64,000 bases of DNA from Galerina marginata (lineage: Eukaryota > Basidiomycota > Agaricomycetes > Agaricales > Galerinaceae): assembly GCA_023014335.1 (NCBI GenBank), contig JAECYW010000028.1, positions 434,001 through 498,000 on the forward strand, written 5' to 3'. The position numbers and the translations under genes were made by a program. This document shows, in pieces, positions 35,567 through 46,313 of this stretch (the stretch's first letter is position 1; every line of letters starts with the position of its first letter). The notes under the pieces were generated by a model, which was not told the DNA's origin, searched no databases, and saw only the letters and a program-made list of their open reading frames with translations.

Positions 35567-36872
35567 ATGCCACTTCGATACCAGCAGGTGTCGGTCCTTC
35601 CGTGCAGCCGCATTGCGTCCATAGATATTTCCAAGCATGGTGATCATCTAGCAGCCATCACTGAGGACGGCTATATCCACGTCTGGCAAATAGCCACTGG
35701 ATCGAAGTATTATCCTGTTATCGGACCTGAGGCAGCGGGAGACGCCTGTATTATGTGGCTCGACGACGCAACATTCATTTGTGGCTTTGCTGACGGGCTT
35801 TTCCTCACGTGTCGCGTCAAAGAAGAAGAAGATGGTAGAGGACTTGTAATAATTCATAATCATCAACTTATTAATTTTGCTGATAACATTCAATTGCAGA
35901 GGCTCCAGCTTGTGAAAAAAAGGCTCATGGAATGTAAATCATCCTCACTATCTTATGACGAAGTAACAGGCTGCCTAGCTATTGGTGGGAAGGATGGTGC
36001 TAGGCTATGGACAAGAAGTAGGATCTTCAAGTTGAATTCTAAGGCAACCAATGCTTATAATTGAGCATATAGATGAACTTCAATGGGAGTACAATAATCT
36101 ACTCCCTGCTCCTGATGTTCCTGAAGCGCTACGAGATCAAGACATCCTCCCGACATCTGTTGCTTGGCTTGCAAAGGAACCATCTTCCCTCCTTGTAAGC
36201 TACTTGCACAATGGCATTATGTGTGTACCTTCATATTCTAATTGTCATTGACAATTTCACTTACTTGAATAGTATCTGGGATGTCACAACTCTTTCCAGA
36301 AAGCGAACATTTAACAATGGGGACAAAATGCAAGTTTATACTCTATCAAGTCCACCCCCAACTCACATATTCAAAAGTTACGGGGGAACCCTATGCACTG
36401 TGCATGGCATTGAGCTATTTGTTGCCAGGAATAGCTTGCATAAGTTGACCATTTATAACACTATTTCTGGCCAGGATTGGTCACCTACTATGCCAGAGAA
36501 TGTCTCGAGTGTAAGATCCATTCACCGTGGCACCAGTGTCATTGCTGGTGGATCTGGAGAGGCTGCACTAGTAGACCTTTCTCGCCACTGCATCAGCCAG
36601 CGTCTCATTCATGGTTTGTGCTTTTCCTGCAAGCATCTTGGTCTTGCTAATTCTGAAAATGAGCAGGGGCCCCTTCGGAGGAGAATAAGATAGTTGCAAC
36701 TGCTGTAAGAAACTTCATTAAGAGAACTCTTGTGTATTTAACTAATCTTGAATCTTGATCTTAGGGGCAGCAAGATGAGAATGAAGAAACTTTCATAATT
36801 GCAACAGCATCAGTTAGGAATTGTATAATCTGGAAGACCACACGTGTAGGAAATGGTGATATCATTGTTTAG
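35567..36872 (+). pseudogene. WD40-repeat protein gene with one frameshift
   Basis: It starts MPLRYQQVSVLPC. The model has exons 35567-35845, 35900 to about 36045, about 36045-36220, 36273-36613, 36667-36704 and 36765-36872, with introns of 54, 52, 53 and 60 nt. It reads as an Agaricomycete WD40-type protein: IDISKHGDHLAAITEDGYIH followed by VWQI, WLDDATFICGFADGLFLTC, GCLAIGGKDGARLW, MLIIEHIDELQWEYNNLLPA, PTSVAWLAKEPSSLLVSYLH, IIIWDVTTLSRKRTFNNGD, SVRSIHRGTSVIAGGSGEAA, ENKIVATAGQQDENEETFII. These suggest incomplete beta-propeller blades used for protein contact. Between GARLW and MLIIEH the frame changes with no usable intron (the only GT-AG pairs are 22-59 nt and out of phase), so a one-base indel is likely. 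The protein may also lack a proper end, because the last exon stops soon after CIIWKTTR. A sequencing error at about 36,040 would restore it. Confidence 0.6.
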
Positions 36873-39800
36873 TAGGAATTAAGTTTTTGTTTGGAAGGTG
36901 GTGTTTGTAAACCATAATTGCATAAATGTATTGTCAGTTGTGAACTAATTCTATTTGAAAGTGTCCAATACTTTATTCAGATCCTACTTAGTAGAGAAGA
37001 CTTCAACCTAATGTACTCTGACAGTGCTCCCTGGCAGCAGGTAATCCTCAATTCTCCATTGCTATGGAGGAAATTGAAACTCATCAACTTCAGTAGATTT
37101 TTGCCACAAGTAGAAAGATCAGTGAATAGGAGAAGTTCTGAGGAATGTGGGAGGACTTATGGGTAATGTAGCAATCAGTGCTGGTGCAGGCAGAGGTTGG
37201 GCTCCTACAAGGCTTGAGGTTTAGGAGATGCAGAATATAGGGGGCATATGACCAGGGGATAGGCTCCTTGAGGATGGAGGTGGGTTGCATTGAAGAAGAA
37301 AGACAGGCAGGTGAAGTGGAAGGAAATTTCGCAGACAAAGATGAGGTGTTCAGAAAGAAATCAACCCAGAAGTCTTTACATTTGCTCAATGGGCAGCAGC
37401 AGCAGGCCTGGTGTAGGCAAGTGGGCAAGCATTGCTAGAACACACAAGGACATGTGGTGCATGCAGGCTTGAGGAACTGTTTGAAATTGACAAATAATTA
37501 GAACTGTCAGAAGAATAAATAGGCAATGAAGGTGAAGATTCAGAGTGATGCAGATCTAGGAAATGGAATGACATTGATATTGCTTTGCTTTGTATGGTCA
37601 GGTGTCTTGCTATTGGTCCTCCATGCTGATGGATATGGCTTGAAAGCAACAATGTGCACGTAGGGGAAAACTTCTGGTGCAGAGCTGTTGCAGTCGGGGA
37701 ATAATAGAGCATCAAGGAATCATATCCGCCGTGGAAGGTGGCATAGGCCAGCAAATGAGCAATCGAGCAAGTTCCAATACCGAGGAAGAATTGACAAATA
37801 GGTGCGTGGAGCGGCATAGCAGCAGTACAGAACGACGATGGGCTCCTAAATCTGGAGATAACTACGAGACTATAGATTGGCACACGATCAGCTGCAGACT
37901 TCAAGTCTATGATCCAAATGAACTGTGTCGCAAATTGGATAAGCCTAGTGTTCTATTGTCGAGAAGCTAAGTGAACTTACAGGAGACATCACTGTTGAGA
38001 TGGGGCATTGATAGGCAACCATCAAGGAGGAGAGGTTGCAGGATAGCTGAGGCATTGCTCTCTTCAGCGGATTGTCAAGCGGTCTCCGCGGTTGCTGCTG
38101 GGCATGTGCTTGTGCCTGAGTTTGTAAGAACTGGGACTAGTGCCAGCGTCAACGCCAGTGACAGTGTTTGACTCCTTAGCGCTCAGCAATTCGGCCTGTG
38201 ATGTTGGCGAGGACATCAATGAGCATCATAGCCCACGACATTGAGAAAGCCACAGTATGCGTGGCTGTTTTGATCACGTTGAACATATCAGCCAGCGGTG
38301 GTAGAGGAGGTGGACACGGCTGCGTTGGGTTTGTCTATGCGGGGGGTCCCGGCGATAGGTCCGTGCCATCCACGTCGATGTCGTTCGAGGTGGTGAAGTG
38401 CGACCGCGGCGCCCACGCCGAGGGCTTTGCAGCGTCCCCGGAACCAGTTACGCTGACGCAACATGGTGATTTTCCGCTCTGAGGGCCTGTCGCATCTCTG
38501 GCACCAGGCCTCGCTGATGTGGTCTGAAGGCGCGAGCTGCACGACAAACAGCAAAACGTGGGGTGTTAGAAATGAGCCAGACGTCGAGGGCGGAACACCG
38601 AGGCACCCGCAGTTGCACGGATAGCGGTCTCGACTATGCGAATTGTTGTCGCCGCCGTCGCTCATTTGTGGCGGGGCGTGGACGGTGGGATGTGGGAGGA
38701 GGGCTGCGGGCGGGAGAGACAGGCAAAGGTAAAGAGAGCAGGGGATACTCAGCACTGCACGGTATGAGGGTGGAGGAGGACATGTACCACGTACTAGGGT
38801 ATGCCTGCACCCCGCGTTCGACAGGCGCCGCCGCCGGGGCACACCAAGTCAGCTTGAAGGAGGAGGAGGAGGGGAAGAAGACGTCGATGAGGGGGAAAGA
38901 GGAGCAGTGTTGGTGTGGCGTGAAGGCTGATCCATATCGACGTCCTTCTGGAGGCTTGGGCTACGTCGAAAAGGTGGGAGCGGTCGACTATATCCACGGT
39001 AGTTGAAGAAGTGGACGTGGACCTCGATTAGCTAGCTCCTGCTAGGTGGATGCCGACGCAGGTAGAGGAAGCAGCGGCGGTGCCATGGTGTCGCAGGAGC
39101 TCTCTCATGATCTCGCAGCATGCCCGCTACCAGCTACACTGACGCGAATGCGGTGAGTTACCGCGTCTAGGCTTTGTCGCGGATGGGTTCCTCGCTGATG
39201 AGTGGTGAGGCCGGTGAGGCTGATCTCGAACACGGAAATAGAAGCACGGCTAAAAATAGGTTAAGGGTTTTGTGTTCGCCGTAATGAGTGAGGTTCACGT
39301 ACTCGTCAATAATGGAGGGCCGGCTAAATGAGTGTAAACGAGAGCCAAATTTGGCTGGGTCAAGTCGATAAAAGAACGAGCCCTATATATCAGTAGCACT
39401 GGTAATCTCCACGTCAATGCAGAAACCCATTTCGCACCCGAATTTGCCACCAATCCTTCAAGTTTTAAATTTTTTGCCTTTTCTCAATCCAAGATATTAC
39501 GATCAATTTGGGCATGATTTTGTGTAATTTATTCAGGCATGCCGGTGATACAGTAGACATACTGGTAGCAAAAAGCAAATAACGGTAGATCTTATCTTGG
39601 GCTGGCCTCTAGAAGTCAGTAAGTTATACGGAGTCAAGGAAACAGTTGGCCACCAGTTGGCCACCAGTAGATTTGCCATAACTCCGAGTCGGAGGCGCGG
39701 ACGTCGGACTCGAGCAATGAGCAGGACTAGCAGGTTGCAAGAGGTTGGTACTGGCTCATAGTCAAGCTGATTCAGACAATTTTGCTAATTTTCTCAAGGA

Positions 39801-42300
39801 AGGAAGGAAGGAGTGTATTACCGGGGAGGTCCCATTAAGAAACGAGCAGGGATAATAAAGCTTTTCGTGATTGGCGAACTAAGACAGAGGAGATGTCACT
39901 ACGTATACCCCTTGTACAATTACTGTTCATTGATTTTTTTGAGCTTCACAACAACCTTGCCAAGGAGTAATGCCGCAACAAGTCTATGCAGGGGCGGAGA
40001 TGTCGGTAATGACTACGCAGGGGTCAAGTCTACGCAGGCGAGGTTACATCGGCGCCGCGGCGGATATGGAGGTACAAAGCACAATATGAAGAACATTACT
40101 GAGTGCCCTGGTTGACATCGAACTGAACTTTGGCGAATGTTACTGCGCGATTATGTAAATTCTAAACGCCTGGATTAAACGCAGATAGATTGTTAGACGA
40201 TGAGCAGAAAAGTTGAATGCATCATGAGGCGTTCCGCCGATCCTTCCCGACACCATTCTCAGATGGGACTAAGTAGAAATCAATGATTTAGAATCTAAAA
40301 AGCATCGTTCTAGTTCCAGTTCTCGAAATCGGGTGCTCGGAACCCTCGTTTTGTGGCTTGCATATTTTGACACGTAATCATGGCAAGAGGCACCTCTAAG
40401 GGCTCAATAGATGCTGTAGCAAGAAAATCTCGATGTCAGGTGTCAAGTAGAAATTTAGAGTGCTGTTAAAGAAAGACACCCGACGACCGAGAATGGCTTG
40501 CCCAATATTCTTATGTAGGCGAAATCATCCTTTACGTGAGAGAGACGAAGTTATTGGGTTCGGCATCTATGAAGTGTACAAGAAGAGAGATAAATACATG
40601 AATACCCTATTCGACTTAACTGTGCAAAATTCAAGGTAGGCGATGAGCACCCTGCGAAAGGAGATGAAAAGTTATATATATATTAGAAAGCTGCTCAGAA
40701 AAAGGAGATAAATTGATACCACACGGAACTCGAGAATTATAGCTACAAGAAACTAGCTGGAGCAGATGTAGGCCGTAAGATGTAGAGTAATCGTGGCAGT
40801 AGAATGAAAACTCAGCTGGGCATGAACCTGAGCAGCTCGCCTGGGGTTGAATAATCGTCATTTTCCAAAGTAACATCGCATTAGCTGTGGGTATTATGAG
40901 AGCACGCGTGTTGGTACCTAAATCGCACAGATATTCTCGTCAAATAAACCACCGGTCAGAACATAAAAATTGAAAAGCGATGACGAGCATCTGAGGAAGC
41001 GAGTTCTTAGACGATGTAGGTGCCGTCCAACGTTCCATTCAATAAATGCGACCAGTATTGTGATGCGAGTAGAGGCAGTACAGGTTGTTTCATGCTGTAC
41101 GTACAGTTAGCAGAGTCTGAGTGGGGGAGACGAAGACAGGCAGTTGTAGACACATAACGGTGGTTGCTGCTGTTAACGGTGGCGGCCAGGCAACGGCAGA
41201 CGTTCCTCGCGAGCTGGGCAGGTGCCATTTGACACCTGGAGTTTGAAGCTTGAATGGACAATGCTTCATGGGCCAGCACCGGGGAGGGCACCGGGAGCGG
41301 CAACGGAGGGAAGAAGATTAGTGGCAGCGACGAGAGCGCAGCCGCAGCTGCCAGGCTGTATTGTAGCATGAAACCTGGAAAACTAAATGGTGGCCTGCAC
41401 AGCCGGATCACCTGTCGGCGGTAGGAGCGGGCATGGATGTCGAGGTCTGGTACAAAGGACGGAGAAACGGGGGTTGAGGCTGCGGTCAAGAAGGTAGGCA
41501 AGGGTTACATAATCTCATAAATTCTCGCCACCTGGAGAGTCGGAGATAAAACTCCGACAAGCGATTTTAAATCTCAAATTCCCCAACGAGTTTTTCTTCA
41601 ATCTTCACAAAATTTTACAACAACCTTCTCTTTATCTTAAGGATTTCGAATGCAAAATTTTGAGACATTTGGTGTAGAATTAAGCTCAAAATAAAGGCGG
41701 TCAGAGAGATTCAAAAAAAGTAACGCAAAGTCACGGAAGCTTCCAGCGAGCCGAAAGCGGACAAATCCTTTGAAGTGTCACGATTTCGTCACGCTTTTTC
41801 GACTTTTTCTTCTACATTATGTGCTATCTATACTCACTTTTACATCCCAATTTTTTGTACACAAGTGTTAAACTATAGGAAAAATGTATCTCTAAAATTT
41901 TGTGCTCTAAATCGAAGTCGTTGGAGCTTGAGACACAAATTTATTACAATTTGATGTGCGTAGTTTCGAGAGAACACGGTCCAAAACATGCTCAAGTCAA
42001 CTTTTCCTTAAAATTTTTGCATATTCGTGAAGCTGAGATGAAAGGAATTTAGAATGTGCAAAAATTTTGGCAGAGATGCTGTGTTGTGCAAGCTGTAGAC
42101 GCGGTTTTGAATCTCCCTGACCGTTTGAATCCCGTTGCACGTGATAGTATCATAGCCGACGCACCGTCCCCTTTTCCTCCCCCCGCCCGACCACATCCCA
42201 TCCTCCCACTCTCAGTCCCACTAAATGTCCAAGTGTTTTGGTCGAGGTTGTGCATAACATACTAATTATTTTGAGTCACTGGATGACTTCCCGCAGGATG
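36873..42300. other. Long stretch without a supportable gene
   Basis: Open frames of up to 184 codons occur on both strands but lack domains and codon structure. Composition changes sharply: 37.9-39.1 kb is GC-rich with G-rich runs on the plus strand (GGAGGAGGAGG at about 38,863), while 39.3-42.0 kb is AT-rich. A small tandem repeat (GTTGGCCACCA twice) is at about 39,643-39,665, and a GGAA run is at 39,796. I see no RNA genes. Confidence 0.4.
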
Positions 42301-42310
42301 TAGAAACCTA

Positions 42311-42510
42311 TGGCACCGCGGAAGCTGAACATTGAGACTCGTGTGCCCGATGCTGGGCAGCCTGGGCTTACCATCACTTTTCGTCCGTTTTGGAAAGAAC
42401 GTTTTGATGAAGATGATGTCAGCAAGCAACCGGCACCAGCGGAAAAGTAGTCTGGTACTGCGTTTAGAATCTGGGACGGCTTCGGAGCTTCAAAAATCTC
42501 TCAGGCTGAC
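42311..42510 (+). pseudogene. Possible gene start with an early stop
   Basis: A start codon at 42,311 opens a 46-codon frame reading MAPRKLNIETRVPDAGQPG, then TITFRPFWKERFDEDD, ending in TAG at 42,449. The same frame goes on after the stop with SGTAFRIWDGFGASKISQA before another stop. This looks like the 5' part of a gene disabled by a nonsense change. No family is recognised, and chance is possible. Confidence 0.25.
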
Positions 42511-43210
42511 AGGAACTGATGGCAACTGCCTTAAACGGCTCGATTAACAGATTTTCTGGGTTTTCAGACACAGCGGGAAGTCATCCACTGCCACACCGAA
42601 CAAATTCGATAAATCGATCTGTTCTCAGTATTGACTCGGAAACAGCAAGGTGCTGTGTCGACGAAGGCGACCGTTTATTCTAAATGTCCTCCTGTACGCG
42701 ATTACTCTGCGCTGCCGTGGACTTTCAATCAATTGACCTTACATGTTTACCTCAACGGTACTTTTGCACTCCCTCATTTTCCTCAGCTGTCGACCTTAAC
42801 CTCCGAAGTATCTCATAAATCCAACGGTACTTCCAGAAATTCAAGTATGTGCACATGGGCTAGGCGGGCTCATTCGCATCGTTTCGTCCGTTTCGTCCAT
42901 CTTGCCCCAGTACTAGTGGACATTGCGCAAATTAATGATTTCCGTTGTCTTCTCTGCTTCAGTACCGATCCGCAACATGCTTATCGTGGATCATCCGCTC
43001 TCGACCTCGGACCGCGTCGGGCAAGCTTAGGGGATATATTCCAGGCTGTACGCGTTTTGTTTGGTTATGTCAGGTACGTCACCTTTGTGAACATGCACGA
43101 CAATCGTCTATTGATCTCTGTAACCAGTGGCATGGTGCATGGTCTGGACTAGAATCCTATATAATATCGCCCTCCCATTCTCGTCGAAAGAAGCCTATTA
43201 GGTTCTAATT
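42511..43210. other. Upstream region of the dynamin-like gene
   Basis: A 173-codon plus-strand frame (42,631-43,152) covers most of this stretch. It includes RDYSALPWTFNQLTLHVYL and SLGDIFQAVRVLFGYVRY, shows no domain I know, and ends before the GTPase start. It could be another decayed exon set. Confidence 0.3.
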
Positions 43211-44796
43211 ATGCCCACTGCGAAGGTCATGCCACACAGCTACTCCGCCACTTCATATGCTGCTGAGCGGTCTAAAGGTATGTTCACTATATCAATTTGG
43301 CGTAGTAAGTGTTACACTAACGCCAATTCAACCGTTCAAAATAGGAGAATTGGGACATGGTCGCGCGGAAACAACCCGAAAGAGGCATGAATATGACTCT
43401 TCCCTCAGCATTGAAAGGAAGACTATTCCTAATCCCCTTGCCGGAGAGGATACTGCCTTTAATAACCGCGTAATCCTTGTCGGAGACATGGCTAGTGGTA
43501 AGCCCGTGTTAATTCACCATAGGACAAAGCCTGACGTTTCATCACGACACTAATAGGTAAATCCTCTTTGGTTGCAAGCATCTGTGGGGTAAGTCAGGTC
43601 ATTTCTTCAACATTGTTACAGTTGCCGCATCAATTTTTAGATATCCCTTGGGACCAGTACCGTGTGTCCCGTGGAGTGGCGTATACGTTCTTCAAATACG
43701 TGGTCTGCTGAAGTCTCAGTTTCTTACCACACTAAAACCTTTTGGTCTGGAACCTTCGGTTTTGGGAAGTTTATAAAACTTCAGAACGAGGACGACGTCT
43801 GTTCGACGCCTTCGCAATTGCGTCTGCTGATCAAGAAGGCTGAAGTACTTGCATTCGCATCGATCTCGAGCAATTCCAGCAAGAAGATATCAGCCATCCT
43901 TTCAATGGACGAAGATGGCGTAGATAAGGCATACCTTGCCTTGGTATTCGCAATGGCTCGGCCTAGAGGAGTTGTGTGCGTCGAGTTACAGTCCCCCAGT
44001 TTTTTGCATGGCGCAATCAACATTGTCGATTTGCCAGGTCAGGCTGCCCCACTCTTCCAAATCGATTAACTGATTGATACGAGACCGTTTGTCATGTAGG
44101 GCTGGCGAAGACGGGGCATAGGAATATAGACGCTCTAATCCGAGACCTGGTACGCTTCTATTGTGGAGAAAGAGGCACCAGTGTCGCGTTGGTGGTTCGC
44201 TCGTCAGGTAAGCCGCTGGCACTCTTATCAACCTCGTCTATTACTAAACAAGACAAATCACAGAACACATCCAACAGGCTAAAGCCTTCTCTTTCCTCCG
44301 CCGCCATGGCATAAAATTTTCCTCAGGTATGGACATCTCTGCCGTCGTCCTTGCTGTCTACGGTGCATGACTCTGGTTTCTAGTGATTTTGACCGATCTT
44401 CAGCCAACCTCCTTGCACGGGTATTGGCACAACATCTTGGCCGATGCCATCAAGGTCCCTTACCAATGCTTGTGTTTCAAAGTTCCTACAAACCAGGCCC
44501 TCTTTTCATTTACCTCCCAGGAAGATATGCAAATTCTGCGTCAAGAAGAAGCCGCCTACTTTATGTTTTGTGAGCCGTGGTCGTCAGTGATGATCAGACA
44601 GAACAAAAAGTACATGGGTGTTCCCAATATCCTCAAGGAGTGGAACAAGCAGCCGAGGCAGCCCTATGAAATCAAAGGTGGCGTGTTCATCACGACGACG
44701 TTGCGAGTAATCGGCATTACCTTCATCCTTTCTTTCGGCATATTTTTTATTTTCTTGTCACTGTTGACCATTTATCTAGCTATTTCAATGCCTTGA
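43211..44796 (+). CDS. Dynamin-family GTPase, compact, with altered G4 motif
   Basis: Seven exons join without a frame break: 43211-43277, 43345-43497, 43557-43588, 43641-44037, 44100-44207, 44264-44326 and 44384-44796. The introns are 67, 59, 52, 62, 56 and 57 nt, and the product is 410 residues. The G1 P-loop is GDMASGKSS (residues 69-77), the G2 threonine is in GTSTVCP (about 91), and the G3 motif is DLPG (214-217), all typical of dynamins, which remodel membranes by GTP hydrolysis. The expected G4 TKPD is replaced by TDLQ (277-280), so guanine recognition may be weak or lost. After it come GYWHNILADAIKVPYQCLCF and EEAAYFMFCEPW, matching the end of the dynamin GTPase domain. No stalk or GED follows. 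The last 32 residues are strongly hydrophobic (ITFILSFGIFFIFLSLLTIY) and could be a membrane anchor. Alternatively 44707-44779 (GTAATC to ATCTAG) is a 73-nt intron, giving a short non-membrane tail ending near 44,842. The family assignment is strong and the C-terminus uncertain. Confidence 0.8.
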
Positions 44797-45205
44797 TTGC
44801 CCAGCTTTAGATGCATGTTGTCACTGTAGTCAAGTATCCTAGCACCGGTTTTGACTTTTACACTTGATTGTATTTTCGTAATTTGATGACCGTTCAAGAA
44901 TTGAAGACTTTTTTCTTCCTGTTCTTGTCACACTGATGAAGCTTGAGTGCCTCTGAAATGAGGCGGGTTTCTTGGCTCCAGCGAGCAGTGAGAAATCATG
45001 AAGTGCACTGTAAATTGGAACGGAGAAGGTACCGGAAATCGACAAATTTTCGATTGAACTGTACTAACGTTCACCGGATTTCAAATAATCGAGCGATATT
45101 GATAGGGTGAAGCAAACATGCTCAACTCTTTAAATTCACTCTGAGGGGCAGAATACAGAATATTACTGGAACCATGAGAGACTGGGGTGGACTTGAAGAC
45201 GTAGC

Positions 45206-45463
45206 TTAAGTTGCGTCGTAGATTCTAATCTTTAACTGCAAACCTGTGTCAATGGGAGGCCTAGGTGATATCAATATTGAAGGAGCCACTGCGTTCACGA
45301 TCAAGGTGGAAGTGACGTGGCCATTGACAGGAGAAGGACTATAGGACAGCGAGAGAGTTAATTGTAGTAGTAAGCTTAAGACTGCGGCAACCACGCTGAC
45401 GACGTTGGTAAACGATAGGTTCGTTCCAAGCATGACCAATTTTCCTTTCGGCAGCTTCGCCAT
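45206..45463 (-). CDS. Small hydrophobic protein, unidentified
   Basis: A minus-strand frame of 85 codons starts MAKLPKGKLVMLGTN and has one hydrophobic segment (VVSVVAAVLSLLLQLTLSL, about residues 21-40), then a Pro/Ser-rich part ending LQLKIRIYDAT. Its start codon lies inside or next to a dispersed repeat (45,480-45,665), so the promoter, if any, would be repeat-derived. It could be chance. Confidence 0.25.
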   Translation of the reverse strand: MAKLPKGKLVMLGTNLSFTNVVSVVAAVLSLLLQLTLSLSYSPSPVNGHVTSTLIVNAVAPSILISPRPPIDTGLQLKIRIYDAT

Positions 45464-45479
45464 TCCAAGGGATTTCCAA

Positions 45480-45665
45480 ATGTGGACGAATTTCGATCAA
45501 GGACCGATTTTGACCGAGTTGACCGATTTGAAATCCGAAGGACCGAGTTTGGGCACGTGACCAGACGCGTCTAGATTCACGCGTCGGGCGCTTTGTGCGA
45601 AGCAGTTTTCCTCCGGGTGCAGGAAGTCCAATTTTGCTTCGAAAATTTGAAACTCGGCCTAAGTA
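45480..45665 (-). repeat. Dispersed repeat family, copy A
   Basis: Read on the minus strand it runs CGAAGCAAAATTGGA, GACGCGTGAAT, GGTCACGTGC, TCCTTCGGATTTCAAATCGG, CGAAATTCGTCC, TTTGGAAATCCCTTGGAAT. The same order of words occurs at 51,995-52,145, 53,045-53,185 and 60,325-60,437 on the plus strand. Confidence 0.7.
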
Positions 45666-45734
45666 TATGTAGTTAAGTCTTAAACAAGTAGGTCAAAAAA
45701 CATATTGAAAGACTAGACAGCTACCAGCTGTAAT

Positions 45735-46305
45735 CAAGGGGGCACCGGGATCAAAATGCCGGACCGCAGGTGGGAGGGGGGGGGGTCGGCCGGAGGCCGC
45801 CCAAAAATTTTTGGAACCCTCCAGCCAAAGGCTTCAAAAGGTCAATTTAATGAGCTAGACAGCATAATATGATGCATAATTGATATCTTCGCACCTGTGA
45901 GTCATCGAAAGACAAGATTCAGCTGAGAAATAGGCTTATGCTCGCAATATTTTCGATTTATTGCCCATTATTTGCTGACATCAATGTACCGGGCAATACC
46001 TGAGGTAATTAATTGATCAATGTCTTCCAAAAGCTGCAAAACTATTCCAGACATCCAAGTGGAAGCATTCTTACAGATTTATATTGTTCATGACTCTCAA
46101 GACCGTCGCCTCAAATTTGCGGACAGGACTCGGAAACGCAGTCCAGCGTCCGGATTAGATTAGATTAGAATTCAGATTACACGCTCTCGACGGGTACTGG
46201 TGATGTCATATTACTATATTTAGCCTGTGCCTGATTACGTAGGGGGGGGTAGCTGTGCTGGCCTTACGACCAAGGGTATTTTTTTTCGATCCCGGTGCCC
46301 CCTTG
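45735..46305. mobile_element. Non-autonomous hAT-type element (571 bp) with 8-bp target duplication
   Basis: The left end starts CAAGGGGGCACCGGGATC and the right end finishes with its exact reverse complement (18 bp). The 8 bases just outside are identical on both sides: GCTGTAAT at 45,727-45,734 and again at 46,306-46,313. Perfect terminal inverted repeats with an 8-bp target-site duplication are the mark of hAT superfamily transposition. No transposase frame is present, so it would need one in trans. A GATTA repeat lies inside at about 46,153. The intact ends and duplication suggest a fairly young insertion. Confidence 0.88.
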
Positions 46306-46313
46306 GCTGTAAT

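Noticed and set aside
36000..36050. A very short intron to explain the frame change in the WD40 gene
   Set aside because: Available GT-AG pairs are too short (22-26 nt) or leave the wrong phase.
37386..37904. 172-codon minus-strand frame rich in His and Ser
   Set aside because: No domain, signal or splice evidence, and the plus strand also stays open in parts; likely chance.
46150..46170. GATTA/TTAGA repeat resembling a telomere tract
   Set aside because: The unit is not TTAGGG, is only a few copies long and lies inside the hAT element.
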